Shown: in pieces, positions 1 through 7,568 of the stretch
Layout: each line of letters begins with the position of its first letter
How positions within the stretch are numbered: position 1 is the first letter of the stretch
NCBI GenBank assembly: GCA_021793335.1
Contig: JAJYSW010000061.1
Span: 1 to 14,639 of the forward strand
DNA length: 14,639 nt
Direction: 5' to 3'
DNA from: Actinomycetes bacterium
GTDB lineage: Bacteria > Actinomycetota > Actinomycetes > Mycobacteriales > Micromonosporaceae
Made by a program: the position numbers and the translations under genes
Notes under the pieces: generated by a model
Seen by the model: the letters and a program-made list of their open reading frames with translations, nothing else
Databases searched by the model: none
Told to the model about the DNA's origin: nothing

Positions 1-127
1 TCCGATCTATCGCCTCGATCGAGGCGCCGGTGGCCTCCGCCTGATTCAACGCCCACCGGAGCGCCTCCAATGACTGCGGTGAGCCGTCGACGCCGACGAC
101 GATGCGTCCTTGTGCTTCGTGCGACAT
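1..127 (-). CDS. Universal stress protein (UspA family), N-terminal part only
   Basis: The reverse strand from 127 reads MSHEAQGRIVVGVDGSPQS and continues LEALRWALNQAEATGASIEAI until the window ends. This is the first beta strand, the VGVDGS nucleotide-site loop and the first helix of a UspA domain. These are cytoplasmic proteins, often ATP-binding, that accumulate under stress or dormancy. About 42 residues are visible, so it cannot be told whether one or two Usp domains follow. The ATG start is supported by a purine-rich GAAAGGG stretch just upstream. It diverges from the membrane protein gene at 308, and a perfect dyad lies 22 nt upstream of its start. The family call is firm; the physiological role is not known. 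Confidence 0.85.
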   Translation of the reverse strand, partial: MSHEAQGRIVVGVDGSPQSLEALRWALNQAEATGASIEAIDR

Positions 128-148
128 GTCAATTCCCTTTCTCGGTCG

Positions 149-171
149 GACACTGGTCTGCCCCCAGTGTC
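149..171. promoter_or_regulatory. Perfect 8-bp inverted repeat upstream of the Usp gene
   Basis: GACACTGG (149-156) and CCAGTGTC (164-171) are perfect inverted repeats with a 7-nt spacer, in the 180-bp divergent gap and 22 nt before the Usp start. It could be a repressor or activator operator, or a hairpin in the Usp mRNA leader. No T-run follows on either strand, so a terminator is unlikely. The binding protein is unknown. Confidence 0.45.
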
Positions 172-294
172 GCCCTTGATCACCGAGAAAAGCTCGTATG
201 TCGGAGAAACGGTTCGGTGCGGCGGCCGCCCGCCGCCCCCTGGAGAGGGAGCCCGCCCGCTCTCAGGAGGGAGGCCCCGGCCCGCTCACGGCCA

Positions 295-300
295 TAGCCT
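295..300 (+). promoter_or_regulatory. Candidate -10 box of a leaderless promoter (TAGCCT)
   Basis: TAGCCT fits the actinobacterial TANNNT pattern and lies 7 nt before the ATG at 308, which would put the transcription start at or next to that ATG. No SD sequence lies at the usual distance; the AGGAGG at 265-270 is about 37 nt away and no in-frame start follows it closely. No clear -35 box is visible. Confidence 0.35.
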
Positions 301-307
301 TCGGGAC

Positions 308-745
308 ATGAGCACTGAAACGCACACGACCGTCCACCGGGCCACACCGGCCGCCGCCCGCCTGACCACACTGGCCGGCTGGTCCATGGTGGCCATCGCC
401 CTGCTGCACACCGCCGTCTTCATCCCGCAGATCCCTTGGGGCGAGTGGCTCGACGGCGGCCTGCGGGCCGCCGAACCGGACATGGAGTCGGTGGCCCTCT
501 TCTGGGCGCTGCCCGGCGGCATCGTCGTCCCCGCGCTCCTGCTGGGAATGTTCATCGTCCGCTTCGGCGGGGAAGGGCGACGGGTCGGCCTCGCCGTCAC
601 TGCGGCGCTGACCGCGTGGGCCCTGGGCTGCCTCTGGCTGGTGGGCCCCTCCGGCTTCATGTTCGTGCTGGTGACGAGCGGACTGCTCACCGCCGCCGCG
701 GTCTTCGACCGCCCTTCGCGCCGCCGAGCGCCGACGTCGGACTAG
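308..745 (+). CDS. Small four-helix membrane protein, possibly DUF6463 family
   Basis: This 145-residue protein has about four hydrophobic helices, at roughly residues 20-39, 62-85, 92-112 and 116-132. A polar N-terminus of about 18 residues and a short basic/polar C-terminus flank them. The motifs HTAVFIPQIPWGEWLDGG between helices 1 and 2 and ESVALFWALPGG at helix 2 resemble the DUF6463 group of small actinobacterial membrane proteins; this family assignment is from memory of the pattern. No enzymatic residues stand out and the function is unknown. The ATG at 308 was chosen because an upstream in-frame extension is low-complexity and lacks hydrophobic character, and because a TANNNT box lies 7 nt before it. 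The gene converges on purD with a 27-bp gap. Confidence 0.7.
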   Translation: MSTETHTTVHRATPAAARLTTLAGWSMVAIALLHTAVFIPQIPWGEWLDGGLRAAEPDMESVALFWALPGGIVVPALLLGMFIVRFGGEGRRVGLAVTAALTAWALGCLWLVGPSGFMFVLVTSGLLTAAAVFDRPSRRRAPTSD

Positions 746-772
746 CGGCCGCCCATGAGGCTCGAACCGGCC

Positions 773-1993
773 CTAGAGACCCGCGGCGATGTCGCCGCGG
801 AAATGGCAGCCTTCGATCTTGACGCCCTCGGCCAGCATGTACGCCTCTTGCCGGGCCTGAGCCACCGAGGCGCCCGTCCCGATGCAGTTGAGCACGCGCC
901 CGCCCGTGGCGATCAGCTGCCCCGTCGCGTCCAAGGCCGTCCCGGCGTGGAGCACGCCCTCCTGGTCGGCGCCATAGACCGGCCGGCCGGTGATCGTCTC
1001 CTCCGGGTAGCCCTCGTTCGCGACCACGACGCACACCGCCGCGCCCTCCCGCCACCACAGCGGGCCGAAACCGGCGAGCTTGCCATTGGCGGCGGCGTAC
1101 AGCAGCTCGCCGAGCGAGGACTCCAGCAGCGCCAGGATCGGCTGGATCTCCGGATCGCCGAAACGCGCGTTGAACTCCACGACCTTGAGACCCTTCGAGG
1201 TCAGCGCCAGACCGCAGTAGAGCGTGCCGATGAACGGGGTGCCCCGTCCCGCCAGCTCGGCCAGCGTCGGCTCGGCCACGCGCGTCATGATCTCGGACAC
1301 GAGGTCGTCGGGGGCCCACGGCAGCGGCGTGTACGCGCCCATGCCGCCGGTGTTCGGTCCCGTCCCGCCATCGCCGACGCGCTTGAAGTCCTGCGCCGGA
1401 AGCATCGGACGGGCCGTCTCGCCGTCGGAGACGACGAACAGCGAGACCTCGGGGCCGTCGAGGTACTCCTCGATGACGACCCGCTCGCACCCGAGCGCGT
1501 GCGCCAGGGCCGCGTCGCGGTCCTCGGTGACGATGACGCCCTTGCCGGCGGCCAGGCCGTCGTCCTTGACGACGTACGGCGCGCCGAACTCGTCGAGCGC
1601 GGCCTCGATCTCCTTCTGGTCCCTGCACGAGCGCGCGGCGGCGGTCGGCACGCCCGCGGCGGCCATGATCTCCTTCGCGAAGGCCTTCGAGCCTTCGATG
1701 CGGGCGGCTTCGCGGCCCGGCCCGTACACGGGGATGCCTTTGGCGCGCACTGCGTCGGCCACGCCGGCGACCAGCGGGGCCTCGGGGCCGACGATCACGA
1801 GGTCGGCGGCGGAGGTGACCGCCAGCCCCGCGACCGCGGTCGGGTCGTTCATGTTCACCGGGACGCACTCGCCCAGCTCCGCCATGCCGGGGTTCCCCGG
1901 GGCGCAGACGAGCGTGTCGACGGAGACGTCTTGGGCCAGGGCCGCCGCGATGGCGTGCTCACGGCCGCCGGAACCGATCAGGAGTACTCGCAC
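773..1993 (-). CDS. purD: Phosphoribosylamine-glycine ligase (GAR synthetase)
   Basis: PurD joins glycine to phosphoribosylamine with ATP, step 2 of purine synthesis, in the cytoplasm. The 406-residue protein opens with MRVLLIGSGGREHA (GSGGREHA at residues 7-14), the family's N-terminal domain. It then shows the ATP-grasp fold: EGSKAFAKE near 100, VVKDDGLAAGKGV at 141-153, GPNTGGMGAY at 212-221 and the metal/ATP-binding EFNARFGDPE at 273-282. The C-terminal domain ends in HFRGDIAAGL, so the gene is complete, slightly shorter than the usual 420-430 residues. The GTG start at 1993 is supported by the conserved N-terminus. No SD precedes it; instead TAAACT lies 6 nt upstream, suggesting a leaderless mRNA. 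It diverges from purB. Confidence 0.97.
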   Translation of the reverse strand: MRVLLIGSGGREHAIAAALAQDVSVDTLVCAPGNPGMAELGECVPVNMNDPTAVAGLAVTSAADLVIVGPEAPLVAGVADAVRAKGIPVYGPGREAARIEGSKAFAKEIMAAAGVPTAAARSCRDQKEIEAALDEFGAPYVVKDDGLAAGKGVIVTEDRDAALAHALGCERVVIEEYLDGPEVSLFVVSDGETARPMLPAQDFKRVGDGGTGPNTGGMGAYTPLPWAPDDLVSEIMTRVAEPTLAELAGRGTPFIGTLYCGLALTSKGLKVVEFNARFGDPEIQPILALLESSLGELLYAAANGKLAGFGPLWWREGAAVCVVVANEGYPEETITGRPVYGADQEGVLHAGTALDATGQLIATGGRVLNCIGTGASVAQARQEAYMLAEGVKIEGCHFRGDIAAGL

Positions 1994-1999
1994 CCGGCC

Positions 2000-2028
2000 A
2001 GTTTACGGTGTCGGTAGGGGCTGGTTAA
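2000..2028 (-). promoter_or_regulatory. Candidate leaderless promoter of purD
   Basis: Read on the minus strand, TTAACC (2028-2023) and TAAACT (2005-2000) are separated by 17 bp, and TAAACT ends 6 nt before the purD GTG. The -10 matches TANNNT; the -35 is a weak TTGACA match. The spacing predicts transcription beginning at the start codon, consistent with the missing SD. Confidence 0.5.
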
Positions 2029-2069
2029 CAGGCGCGCCGAGCATCACACGCGCCGTGACGCGGTGTTGG

Positions 2070-2075
2070 CATACT
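2070..2075 (+). promoter_or_regulatory. Candidate -10 box of a leaderless purB promoter (CATACT)
   Basis: CATACT lies exactly 6 nt before the purB GTG at 2082, the same geometry as the purD promoter on the opposite strand. No SD-like sequence lies between it and the start. No good -35 is visible 16-18 bp upstream. The purD and purB -10 boxes are 64 bp apart, so one regulator could act on both. Confidence 0.45.
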
Positions 2076-2081
2076 CGGGCC

Positions 2082-3500
2082 GTGACTCCGAATGTGCTCG
2101 CCGAGCGGTACGCCTCGAAGCAGATGCGCGACATCTGGGACCCCGTCGGCAAGATCAAGGCCGAGCGGCGCCTGTGGCTGGCGGTGCTCAAAGCCCAGCA
2201 CGAGCTGGGCGTGACCTTGCCCGAGGGCGTGATCGCCGACTACGAGCGCGTGCTCGACAACGTCGACCTCGCCTCGATCACCGAACGCGAGCGCATCACC
2301 AAACACGACGTCAAGGCCCGCATCGAGGAGTTCTCCGATCTCGCCGGGCACCAGCACGTGCACAAGGGCATGACCAGCCGCGACCTGACCGAGAACGTCG
2401 AGCAGATGCAGGTCAGGCAGTCCCTCGAAGTCGTCCGCGACCGCCTCGTCGCCGCCGCGGTGCGCCTGGCCGCCCGCGCCGAGCAGTACCGCGGCCTGGT
2501 CATGACCGGGCGCAGCCACAACGTGCCCGCGCAGGCCACCACGCTCGGGAAGCGCTTCGCGACCTGGGCCGAGGAGCTCCTCGGCGCCTACGAGCGGATC
2601 GAGGAGCTGCTGCGCCGCTATCCGCTGCGCGGCATCAAGGGCCCCGTCGGCACCGCCCAGGACATGCTCGACCTGTTCGGCGGCGACGCCGCCAAACTCG
2701 CCGAACTCGAACGCCGCGTCGCCGCCCACCTCGGTTTCGAACGAGTCATGGACTCGGTCGGGCAGGTCTACCCCCGTTCACTGGACTACGAGGTGGGCTC
2801 GGCGCTGGTGCAGGCGGTGGCCGCGCCCTCCTCCGCGGCGTTGACGATTCGGCTCATGGCCGGGACCGAACTGGCCACCGAGGGCTTCATGGAAGGGCAG
2901 GTGGGCTCTTCGGCGATGCCGCACAAGATGAACACGCGCTCCTCGGAGCGGATCAACGGCCTCGCCGTGGTCGTGCGCGGCTACGCGGGCATGCTCGGCG
3001 AGCTCGCCGGGGACCAGTGGAACGAGGGCGACGTGTCGTGCTCGGTGGTCCGCCGCGTCGCCCTGCCGGACCTGTGCTTCGCCGTCGACGGTCTTTATGA
3101 GACGTTTCTCACGGTCCTGGACGGCTTCGGGGCCTACCCGGCGGTCATCGGCGCCGAACTCGACCGGTACCTGCCGTTCCTGACATCGACGAAGGTCCTG
3201 ATGGAGGCCGTCAGGCGGGGGGCGGGACGTGAGGATGCGCACGAGGCGATCAAGGAGCACGCCATCGCCGTCGCCCGCGCGATGCGTGAATCCGGGCAGC
3301 GCGAGAACGACCTGTTCGAGCGGCTCGCCGCCGACGCCAGGCTGCCTCTGGACCGTGCCGGGCTGGACGCCCTGGTAGCCGATACGGGTGAATTCATCGG
3401 AGCGGCGGACGACCAGGTCGGAAGGGTCGCCGAACGGGCGACGGCGGTCGCGAAAGCCCACCCTGATGCGGCCGTCTATGGGCCCGGGGACATCCTATGA
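2082..3500 (+). CDS. purB: Adenylosuccinate lyase
   Basis: PurB removes fumarate from SAICAR and from adenylosuccinate, so it serves both IMP synthesis and the final step to AMP. The 472-residue length equals that recalled for mycobacterial PurB. The N-terminus (VTPNVLAERYAS, then IWDPVGKIKAERRLWLAV) lines up with mycobacterial PurB, which fixes the GTG at 2082. The frame stays open much farther upstream, but that part is antisense to purD. Catalytic features are visible: TSRDLTEN, the GRSHNVPAQATT segment with His146, and the fumarase/lyase signature GSSAMPHKMN at residues 275-284 with the mobile-loop serine. The gene precedes purSQL on the same strand with a 105-bp gap. Confidence 0.97.
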   Translation: MTPNVLAERYASKQMRDIWDPVGKIKAERRLWLAVLKAQHELGVTLPEGVIADYERVLDNVDLASITERERITKHDVKARIEEFSDLAGHQHVHKGMTSRDLTENVEQMQVRQSLEVVRDRLVAAAVRLAARAEQYRGLVMTGRSHNVPAQATTLGKRFATWAEELLGAYERIEELLRRYPLRGIKGPVGTAQDMLDLFGGDAAKLAELERRVAAHLGFERVMDSVGQVYPRSLDYEVGSALVQAVAAPSSAALTIRLMAGTELATEGFMEGQVGSSAMPHKMNTRSSERINGLAVVVRGYAGMLGELAGDQWNEGDVSCSVVRRVALPDLCFAVDGLYETFLTVLDGFGAYPAVIGAELDRYLPFLTSTKVLMEAVRRGAGREDAHEAIKEHAIAVARAMRESGQRENDLFERLAADARLPLDRAGLDALVADTGEFIGAADDQVGRVAERATAVAKAHPDAAVYGPGDIL

Positions 3501-3561
3501 CTTGCTGTGACGTGGCACCGACACCCTGAACGCGCTGCTGGCCCTGGTCAGACCCGCTGAA

Positions 3562-3567
3562 TATGCT
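3562..3567 (+). promoter_or_regulatory. Candidate -10 box for purSQL (TATGCT)
   Basis: TATGCT fits TANNNT and lies in the 105-bp purB-purS gap. Transcription would start about 30 nt before purS, giving a short leader that holds the SD at 3594-3598. No convincing -35 is seen. Read-through from purB is equally possible because no hairpin terminator follows purB. Confidence 0.35.
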
Positions 3568-3605
3568 TGGCCCGTCCCGTCCAAGTGACCGACAGGAGTG
3601 CGACC

Positions 3606-3866
3606 GTGGCCCGTGTAGTGGTCGACGTGATGCTGAAGTCCGAGATCCTCGACCCCCAGGGCGAGGCCGTGCTCGGGGCGCTGCCCCGCCTCGGCGTCAA
3701 CAACGTGAAATCCGTCCGCATCGGCAAGCGCGTCGAAATCGAGTTCGACGACGCCGAAACCGCCGCCGCCGTTGAGGAGCAGTCGCAGATCATCGCCGAC
3801 CGACTCCTGGCCAACCCCGTCATCGAGAACTTCACCGTCTCGGTACCCGGCGAGGACGCCGCATGA
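3606..3866 (+). CDS. purS: FGAM synthase subunit PurS
   Basis: PurS is the small bridging subunit that couples the glutaminase PurQ to the synthetase PurL in the three-part formylglycinamidine synthase of Gram-positive bacteria. At 86 residues it has the usual length. VARVVVDVMLKSEILDPQGE and LPRLGVNNVKSVRIGK show the PurS alpha/beta fold, and the C-terminal half carries the ADRLLANPVIENFTV segment. The GTG at 3606 follows AGGAG (3594-3598) with a 7-nt spacer. An ATG-less extension upstream reads through that SD and was discarded. The stop overlaps the purQ start as ATGA, so translation is probably coupled. Confidence 0.95.
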   Translation: MARVVVDVMLKSEILDPQGEAVLGALPRLGVNNVKSVRIGKRVEIEFDDAETAAAVEEQSQIIADRLLANPVIENFTVSVPGEDAA

Positions 3867-4546
3867 GCGCTCGCATCGGCATCGTCACCTTCCCCGGCTC
3901 GCTCGACGACCGCGACGCGGCTCGCGCCGTGCGCCTCGGCGGCGCCGAACCGGTGGCGCTGTGGCACGACGACGCGATGCTCAAGAGCGTGGACGCCGTC
4001 TTCCTGCCCGGCGGGTTCTCCTACGGCGACGCCCTCCGCTGCGGCGCGATCGCGAGCTTCTCCGAAGTCATGGGCCTGGTCCGCGACGCCGCCGGGCGGG
4101 GTCTGCCCGTCCTCGGCGTCTGCAACGGCTTCCAAGTGCTGTGCGAATCGCACCTGCTTCCCGGCGCGCTGGTGCGCAACGCCCACCTGCGCTACCGCAA
4201 CCGCCCCGCGCGCCTGCGCGTCGAGACCACGGCCACGGCCTGGACGAACGCCTACGCGCCCGGCACGGAGGTCGTCTTCCCCGCCAAGCACGGCGAGGGC
4301 CGCTACGTCGCCGACGAGGCCACCCTCGACCGCTTGGAGGCGAACGGCCAGATCGTCTTCCGCTATCTCGACAACCCCAACGGCGCGATGCGCGACATCG
4401 CCGGGGTCGCCAACGAGGCCGGGAACGTCGTCGGCCTCATGCCCCACCCCGAGCACGCCGTCGAGGCGCTCACCGGCCCGTCCACCGACGGGCTCGGCGT
4501 CATCGCCTCGATCCTGGCCCATCTGAGAGAGGGAGCCGCGCGATGA
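3863..4546 (+). CDS. purQ: FGAM synthase, glutaminase subunit PurQ
   Basis: PurQ is the class I glutamine amidotransferase that supplies ammonia to PurL for turning FGAR into FGAM (step 4). The 227-residue protein has the family start RIGIVTFPGS, the oxyanion segment FLPGGFSYGD near 47-56, the nucleophile Cys87 in GVCNGFQ, and His195/Glu197 in MPHPEH, so the Cys-His-Glu triad is intact. The length is normal for the stand-alone subunit. It overlaps purS and purL by ATGA at both ends, indicating one transcript with matched production of the three subunits. Confidence 0.97.
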   Translation: MSARIGIVTFPGSLDDRDAARAVRLGGAEPVALWHDDAMLKSVDAVFLPGGFSYGDALRCGAIASFSEVMGLVRDAAGRGLPVLGVCNGFQVLCESHLLPGALVRNAHLRYRNRPARLRVETTATAWTNAYAPGTEVVFPAKHGEGRYVADEATLDRLEANGQIVFRYLDNPNGAMRDIAGVANEAGNVVGLMPHPEHAVEALTGPSTDGLGVIASILAHLREGAAR

Positions 4547-6813
4547 GCAGCAATATGCTCGACACCGTCGGCGTCGCCGACGCCACGCCCGACGAGAAGC
4601 AGCCCTACGCCGAACTCGGCCTGGCCGACGACGAGTACACCCGCATCAGGGAGATCCTGGGCCGCCGCCCCACTCAGTCCGAACTGGCCATGTACTCGAT
4701 CATGTGGTCCGAGCACTGCTCGTACAAGTCCAGCAAGGTCCACCTGCGGCAGTTCGGGCAGAAGAACCCGAAGACGCCGCGGCTGCTCGCCGGCATCGGC
4801 GAGAACGCCGGCGTGGTCGCCATCGACGACCACCTCGCGGTGACGTTCAAGGTCGAATCCCACAACCACCCGTCGTTCGTGGAGCCCAAGCAGGGCGCCG
4901 CCACCGGCGTGGGCGGCATCATCCGCGACATCATCGCGATGGGCGCGCGCCCCGTCGCCGTCATGGACTCCCTGCGGTTCGGCGAGCTCGACCACCCCGA
5001 CACCGCCCGGGTCCTGCCCGGCGTCGTCGAAGGCGTCGGCCACTACGGCAACTGCGTCGGACTGCCCAATATCGGCGGCGAGACCGTCTTCGACCCCTGC
5101 TACCAGGGCAACCCGCTGGTCAACGCGCTCAGTGTCGGCGTGCTGCCGCGCGAGCGGCTCCAGACCATGCAGGCCAGCGGCATCGGCAACGTCGTGGTCC
5201 TCCTGGGGGCCAAGACCGGCCGCGACGGCATCGGCGGGGTCTCCGTGCTCGCCAGCGCCACCTTCGACGAGGACGACGACTCCGACTCGCGTCCCAGCGT
5301 CCAGGTCGGCGACCCGTTCACCGAGAAGCTGCTCATCGAGTGCTGCCTCGAACTGTTCGACGCCGGACTCGTCGTGGGCATCCAGGACCTCGGCGGCGCG
5401 GGGCTCACCTGCGCCCTGTCCGAGACCGCGGCGGCCGGTGAGGGCGGCATGCACGTGGACCTCGAACTGGTCCCGCTGCGCGCCGGCGGCATGGAACCGC
5501 ACGACATCCTCGCCTCGGAATCGCAGGAGCGGATGCTCGCCATCGTCGCCCCCGCGAACGTCGAGCAGGTCCTGGCCCGCGCCCGCCGCTGGGGACTGCT
5601 GGCCACCGCCATCGGCGAGGTCACCGACACCGGACGCCTCATCGTCGATTACCATGGGCAGACCGTCGTCGACGTCCCGCCCGAGAGCCTCGCCGACGAG
5701 GGCCCGGTCTATCACCGGCCGATCGCCGAGCCGAACGACCTCGGGCTCATCGCCGTCGACCGCGCCGAGACGCTCCCTCGGCCGAGCACCGACGAGGACA
5801 TCCGCCAGACGGTCCTCGACATGGCCGCCAGCCCGAACCTGTGCGATAAGAGCTGGATCACCGAGCAGTACGACTCCTCGGTGTTCGGCAACACGGTGCT
5901 CGGCGCTCCGCACGACGCCGGGCTCGTGCGCCTCGATGAGCGCACCGGCGTCGGCATCGCGATCTCCTTGGACGGCAACGGCCGCTACGCCCGACTCGAC
6001 CCGTACATCGGAGCGCAGCTCTCGCTCGCCGAGGCATACCGGAACGTCGCGGTCACCGGTGCCACGCCGATCGCCGTCAGCGACTGCCTCAACTTCGGCT
6101 CTCCCGAGGACCCGCACGTCATGTGGCAGTTCGAGCGGGCCGTCACCGGCATCGCCGACGGCTGCCGGGAGTTGGGCATCCCCGTCACCGGCGGCAACGT
6201 GTCCTTCTACAACCAGACCGGACGCGAGGCGATCCACCCGACGCCGGTCATCGGCGTCCTGGGCGTCATCGACGACGTGGCCCGGCGAATCCCGCTGGGC
6301 CTCGGCTCGACCGGCGACACCATCGCGCTCATCGGGGCCACCGCCGAGGAGCTGTCCGGCTCGGAATGGGCGTGGGCGATGCACCGCCACCTCGGCGGCG
6401 TCCCGCCGAAGGTCGACCTCGGTCACGAGATGAGACTCGCCGACCTGCTCTCGCGGCTCGCGGGCACCGAGCAGCTCTCGGCCGCACACGACCTCTCCGC
6501 GGGCGGCCTCGCGCAGGCGCTGGTGGAGGCGGTCTGCCATTCCGGCATGGGGGCGAACATCCTGCTGCCCGAAGGGGCCGATCCGTTCACGTACCTGTTC
6601 AGCGAATCGTCCGGGCGGGTCCTGGTCGTGATCCCGCGGGGTCAGGAACTGGCGGTGCGCTCGGCGTGCGAGCAGCGCGGGCTGCTGATCACGCCGTTGG
6701 GCGTCGCGGACGCGAGCACCGACGGCCTGCACGTGCGGGACCGCTTCGACATCGGCCGCGCCGAGCTCGAAGCGGCTTGGAAGGGCCGCATCGGCGCCGT
6801 GCTCGGCGAATGA
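4543..6813 (+). CDS. purL: FGAM synthase, synthetase subunit PurL (small type)
   Basis: PurL is the ATP-dependent subunit that makes FGAM from FGAR using ammonia from PurQ. At 756 residues it is the small Gram-positive type that needs PurS and PurQ, not the 1,300-residue fused form. Visible motifs are WSEHCSYKSS with His58, ESHNHPSFVEPKQGAATGVGG at about 105-125, IQDLGGAGLTCA, and the second-half repeats NFGSPEDP, PVTGGNVSFYNQ and AHDLSAGGLAQALVE. The ATG at 4543 was chosen because it overlaps the purQ stop and follows a GAGAGAGGGAG SD region; an in-frame ATG at 4555 is the alternative. The C-terminus is complete and a strong hairpin follows. Confidence 0.97.
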   Translation: MSSNMLDTVGVADATPDEKQPYAELGLADDEYTRIREILGRRPTQSELAMYSIMWSEHCSYKSSKVHLRQFGQKNPKTPRLLAGIGENAGVVAIDDHLAVTFKVESHNHPSFVEPKQGAATGVGGIIRDIIAMGARPVAVMDSLRFGELDHPDTARVLPGVVEGVGHYGNCVGLPNIGGETVFDPCYQGNPLVNALSVGVLPRERLQTMQASGIGNVVVLLGAKTGRDGIGGVSVLASATFDEDDDSDSRPSVQVGDPFTEKLLIECCLELFDAGLVVGIQDLGGAGLTCALSETAAAGEGGMHVDLELVPLRAGGMEPHDILASESQERMLAIVAPANVEQVLARARRWGLLATAIGEVTDTGRLIVDYHGQTVVDVPPESLADEGPVYHRPIAEPNDLGLIAVDRAETLPRPSTDEDIRQTVLDMAASPNLCDKSWITEQYDSSVFGNTVLGAPHDAGLVRLDERTGVGIAISLDGNGRYARLDPYIGAQLSLAEAYRNVAVTGATPIAVSDCLNFGSPEDPHVMWQFERAVTGIADGCRELGIPVTGGNVSFYNQTGREAIHPTPVIGVLGVIDDVARRIPLGLGSTGDTIALIGATAEELSGSEWAWAMHRHLGGVPPKVDLGHEMRLADLLSRLAGTEQLSAAHDLSAGGLAQALVEAVCHSGMGANILLPEGADPFTYLFSESSGRVLVVIPRGQELAVRSACEQRGLLITPLGVADASTDGLHVRDRFDIGRAELEAAWKGRIGAVLGE

Positions 6814-6841
6814 CCGCATTGCGATGACGATATGACGATGT

Positions 6842-6880
6842 CACCGCCCCGGCGTTCGGCGCCGGGGCGGTGGCGTTTCT
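6842..6880 (+). terminator. Rho-independent-type terminator after purL
   Basis: A 13-bp perfectly paired GC-rich stem (6842-6854 with 6860-6872) closes a 5-nt TTCGG loop and is followed by GTTTCTT on the plus strand. It lies about 30 nt past the purL stop and in the gap before the converging tetR gene, so the stem may also stop transcription from that side, although no T-run exists in that direction. Confidence 0.8.
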
Positions 6881-6910
6881 TCACCGGGCCGGATTCGGGA
6901 GGGGTGTGGC

Positions 6911-7495
6911 TCAGGCGCGGAGGGCGGCGACCGCGTCGTCGAACAATCGCACCAGGTCGCGCGTGCCCCCGGAGGCGGTCCACGCCTCGACGGCGACGTC
7001 CAGGCAGGTCAGGGCGGTGGCTACGAATGCGCGGGCCCGGTGGTCGGGTTCCTCGGTCTCGGGCAGGCCGAGGCGGCGCTGGATGTCGGGGGCCAGGAGG
7101 TCCTGCCAGTACAGGTACTTCTCCAATTTCCGCGCTCGCAGCGAGGGGGCCTCGCGGCACAGTCGGGCATGGGCGAGGTCGTCTGCCGGGTCCCCGTCCG
7201 ATTGCAGTGTCATGAGTGCCGCGCGGATCGCGGTCCACGCCGATTCCTCGGCGGGGCGGGCCTCCAGCTCGGCGCGGACCGATTCGCCGAGGGCGGCGAC
7301 GTCGCCGAGTACGAGGTCTTCCTTGGTGCCGAAATAGTGGAAGAACGAGCGGCGCGAGATGCCCGCGGCGGCGGCGATCTGGTCGACGGTCGTCGCGTCG
7401 AAGCCCTGCTCCGCGAACAGCCGCATCGCCGTCGAGGCGATCTCGGATCGCACCGCGCGGCGGGTGCGTTCGCGAAGATTCGGTGTTGAGGCCAT
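6911..7495 (-). CDS. TetR/AcrR-family transcriptional regulator
   Basis: This 194-residue protein has the typical TetR N-terminal DNA-binding domain. RSEIASTAMRLFAEQGFDA forms helix 1, and TTVDQIAAAAGISRRSFFHYF at about 35-55 is the helix-turn-helix with the usual FxYFGTKEDLV continuation. Residues 70-194 form the helical ligand-binding and dimer domain, whose sequence gives no clue to the ligand. It diverges from a short-chain dehydrogenase gene across a 74-bp gap containing an inverted repeat, the standard layout of a local repressor and its target. The ATG at 7495 has GGAGG only 1 nt upstream, too close to act as a normal SD, while TAGACT lies 6 nt before it, suggesting a leaderless start. 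Confidence 0.92.
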   Translation of the reverse strand: MASTPNLRERTRRAVRSEIASTAMRLFAEQGFDATTVDQIAAAAGISRRSFFHYFGTKEDLVLGDVAALGESVRAELEARPAEESAWTAIRAALMTLQSDGDPADDLAHARLCREAPSLRARKLEKYLYWQDLLAPDIQRRLGLPETEEPDHRARAFVATALTCLDVAVEAWTASGGTRDLVRLFDDAVAALRA

Positions 7496-7501
7496 GCCTC
7501 C

Positions 7502-7507
7502 AGTCTA
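7502..7507 (-). promoter_or_regulatory. Candidate -10 box of a leaderless tetR promoter (TAGACT)
   Basis: On the minus strand TAGACT ends 6 nt before the tetR ATG, matching TANNNT and the spacing seen at purD, purB and the dehydrogenase gene. No clear -35 is seen. The operator-like repeat at 7533-7568 lies just upstream of this promoter region, so autoregulation is possible. Confidence 0.45.
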
Positions 7508-7532
7508 CGTCCGAGTGTTCGGCGCGCACTTA

Positions 7533-7568
7533 TTTGCACTTGATGCAGAGTCTTGCGTATAGTGCAAA
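7533..7568. promoter_or_regulatory. Probable TetR operator: inverted repeat over the dehydrogenase promoter
   Basis: TTTGCACT (7533-7540) and AGTGCAAA (7561-7568) are perfect 8-bp inverted repeats with a 20-bp spacer. The left arm covers the candidate -35 and the right arm overlaps the -10 of the dehydrogenase gene. Each arm also sits in a looser short palindrome, TGCA-N5-TGCA-like on the left (7535-7547) and TTGC-N7-GCAA on the right (7553-7567), which could mean two dimer sites. Binding by the adjacent TetR protein is inferred from position only. Confidence 0.55.
7534..7563 (+). promoter_or_regulatory. Leaderless promoter of the dehydrogenase gene
   Basis: TTGCAC (7534-7539) and TATAGT (7558-7563) are 18 bp apart, and TATAGT ends 6 nt before the ATG at 7570. 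The -10 is close to consensus and is the best in the window. There is no SD between it and the start codon, so the mRNA probably begins at or beside the ATG. Confidence 0.6.

Noticed and set aside
70..297. 75-codon Arg-rich plus-strand frame at the left edge
   Set aside because: Overlaps the Usp gene in antisense and the intergenic gap; the composition is an artefact of GC-rich sequence.
1224..2081. Long in-frame extension of purB upstream, antisense to purD
   Set aside because: The conserved PurB N-terminus begins at the GTG at 2082. The upstream part is Ser/Pro/Ala-rich and only reflects purD codon bias on the other strand.
4363..6819. 818-codon open frame on the minus strand opposite purL
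   Set aside because: High-GC coding DNA commonly leaves the opposite strand open. The translated sequence is low-complexity Asp/Val/Gly/Ala-rich with no domain, and purL on the plus strand is certain.
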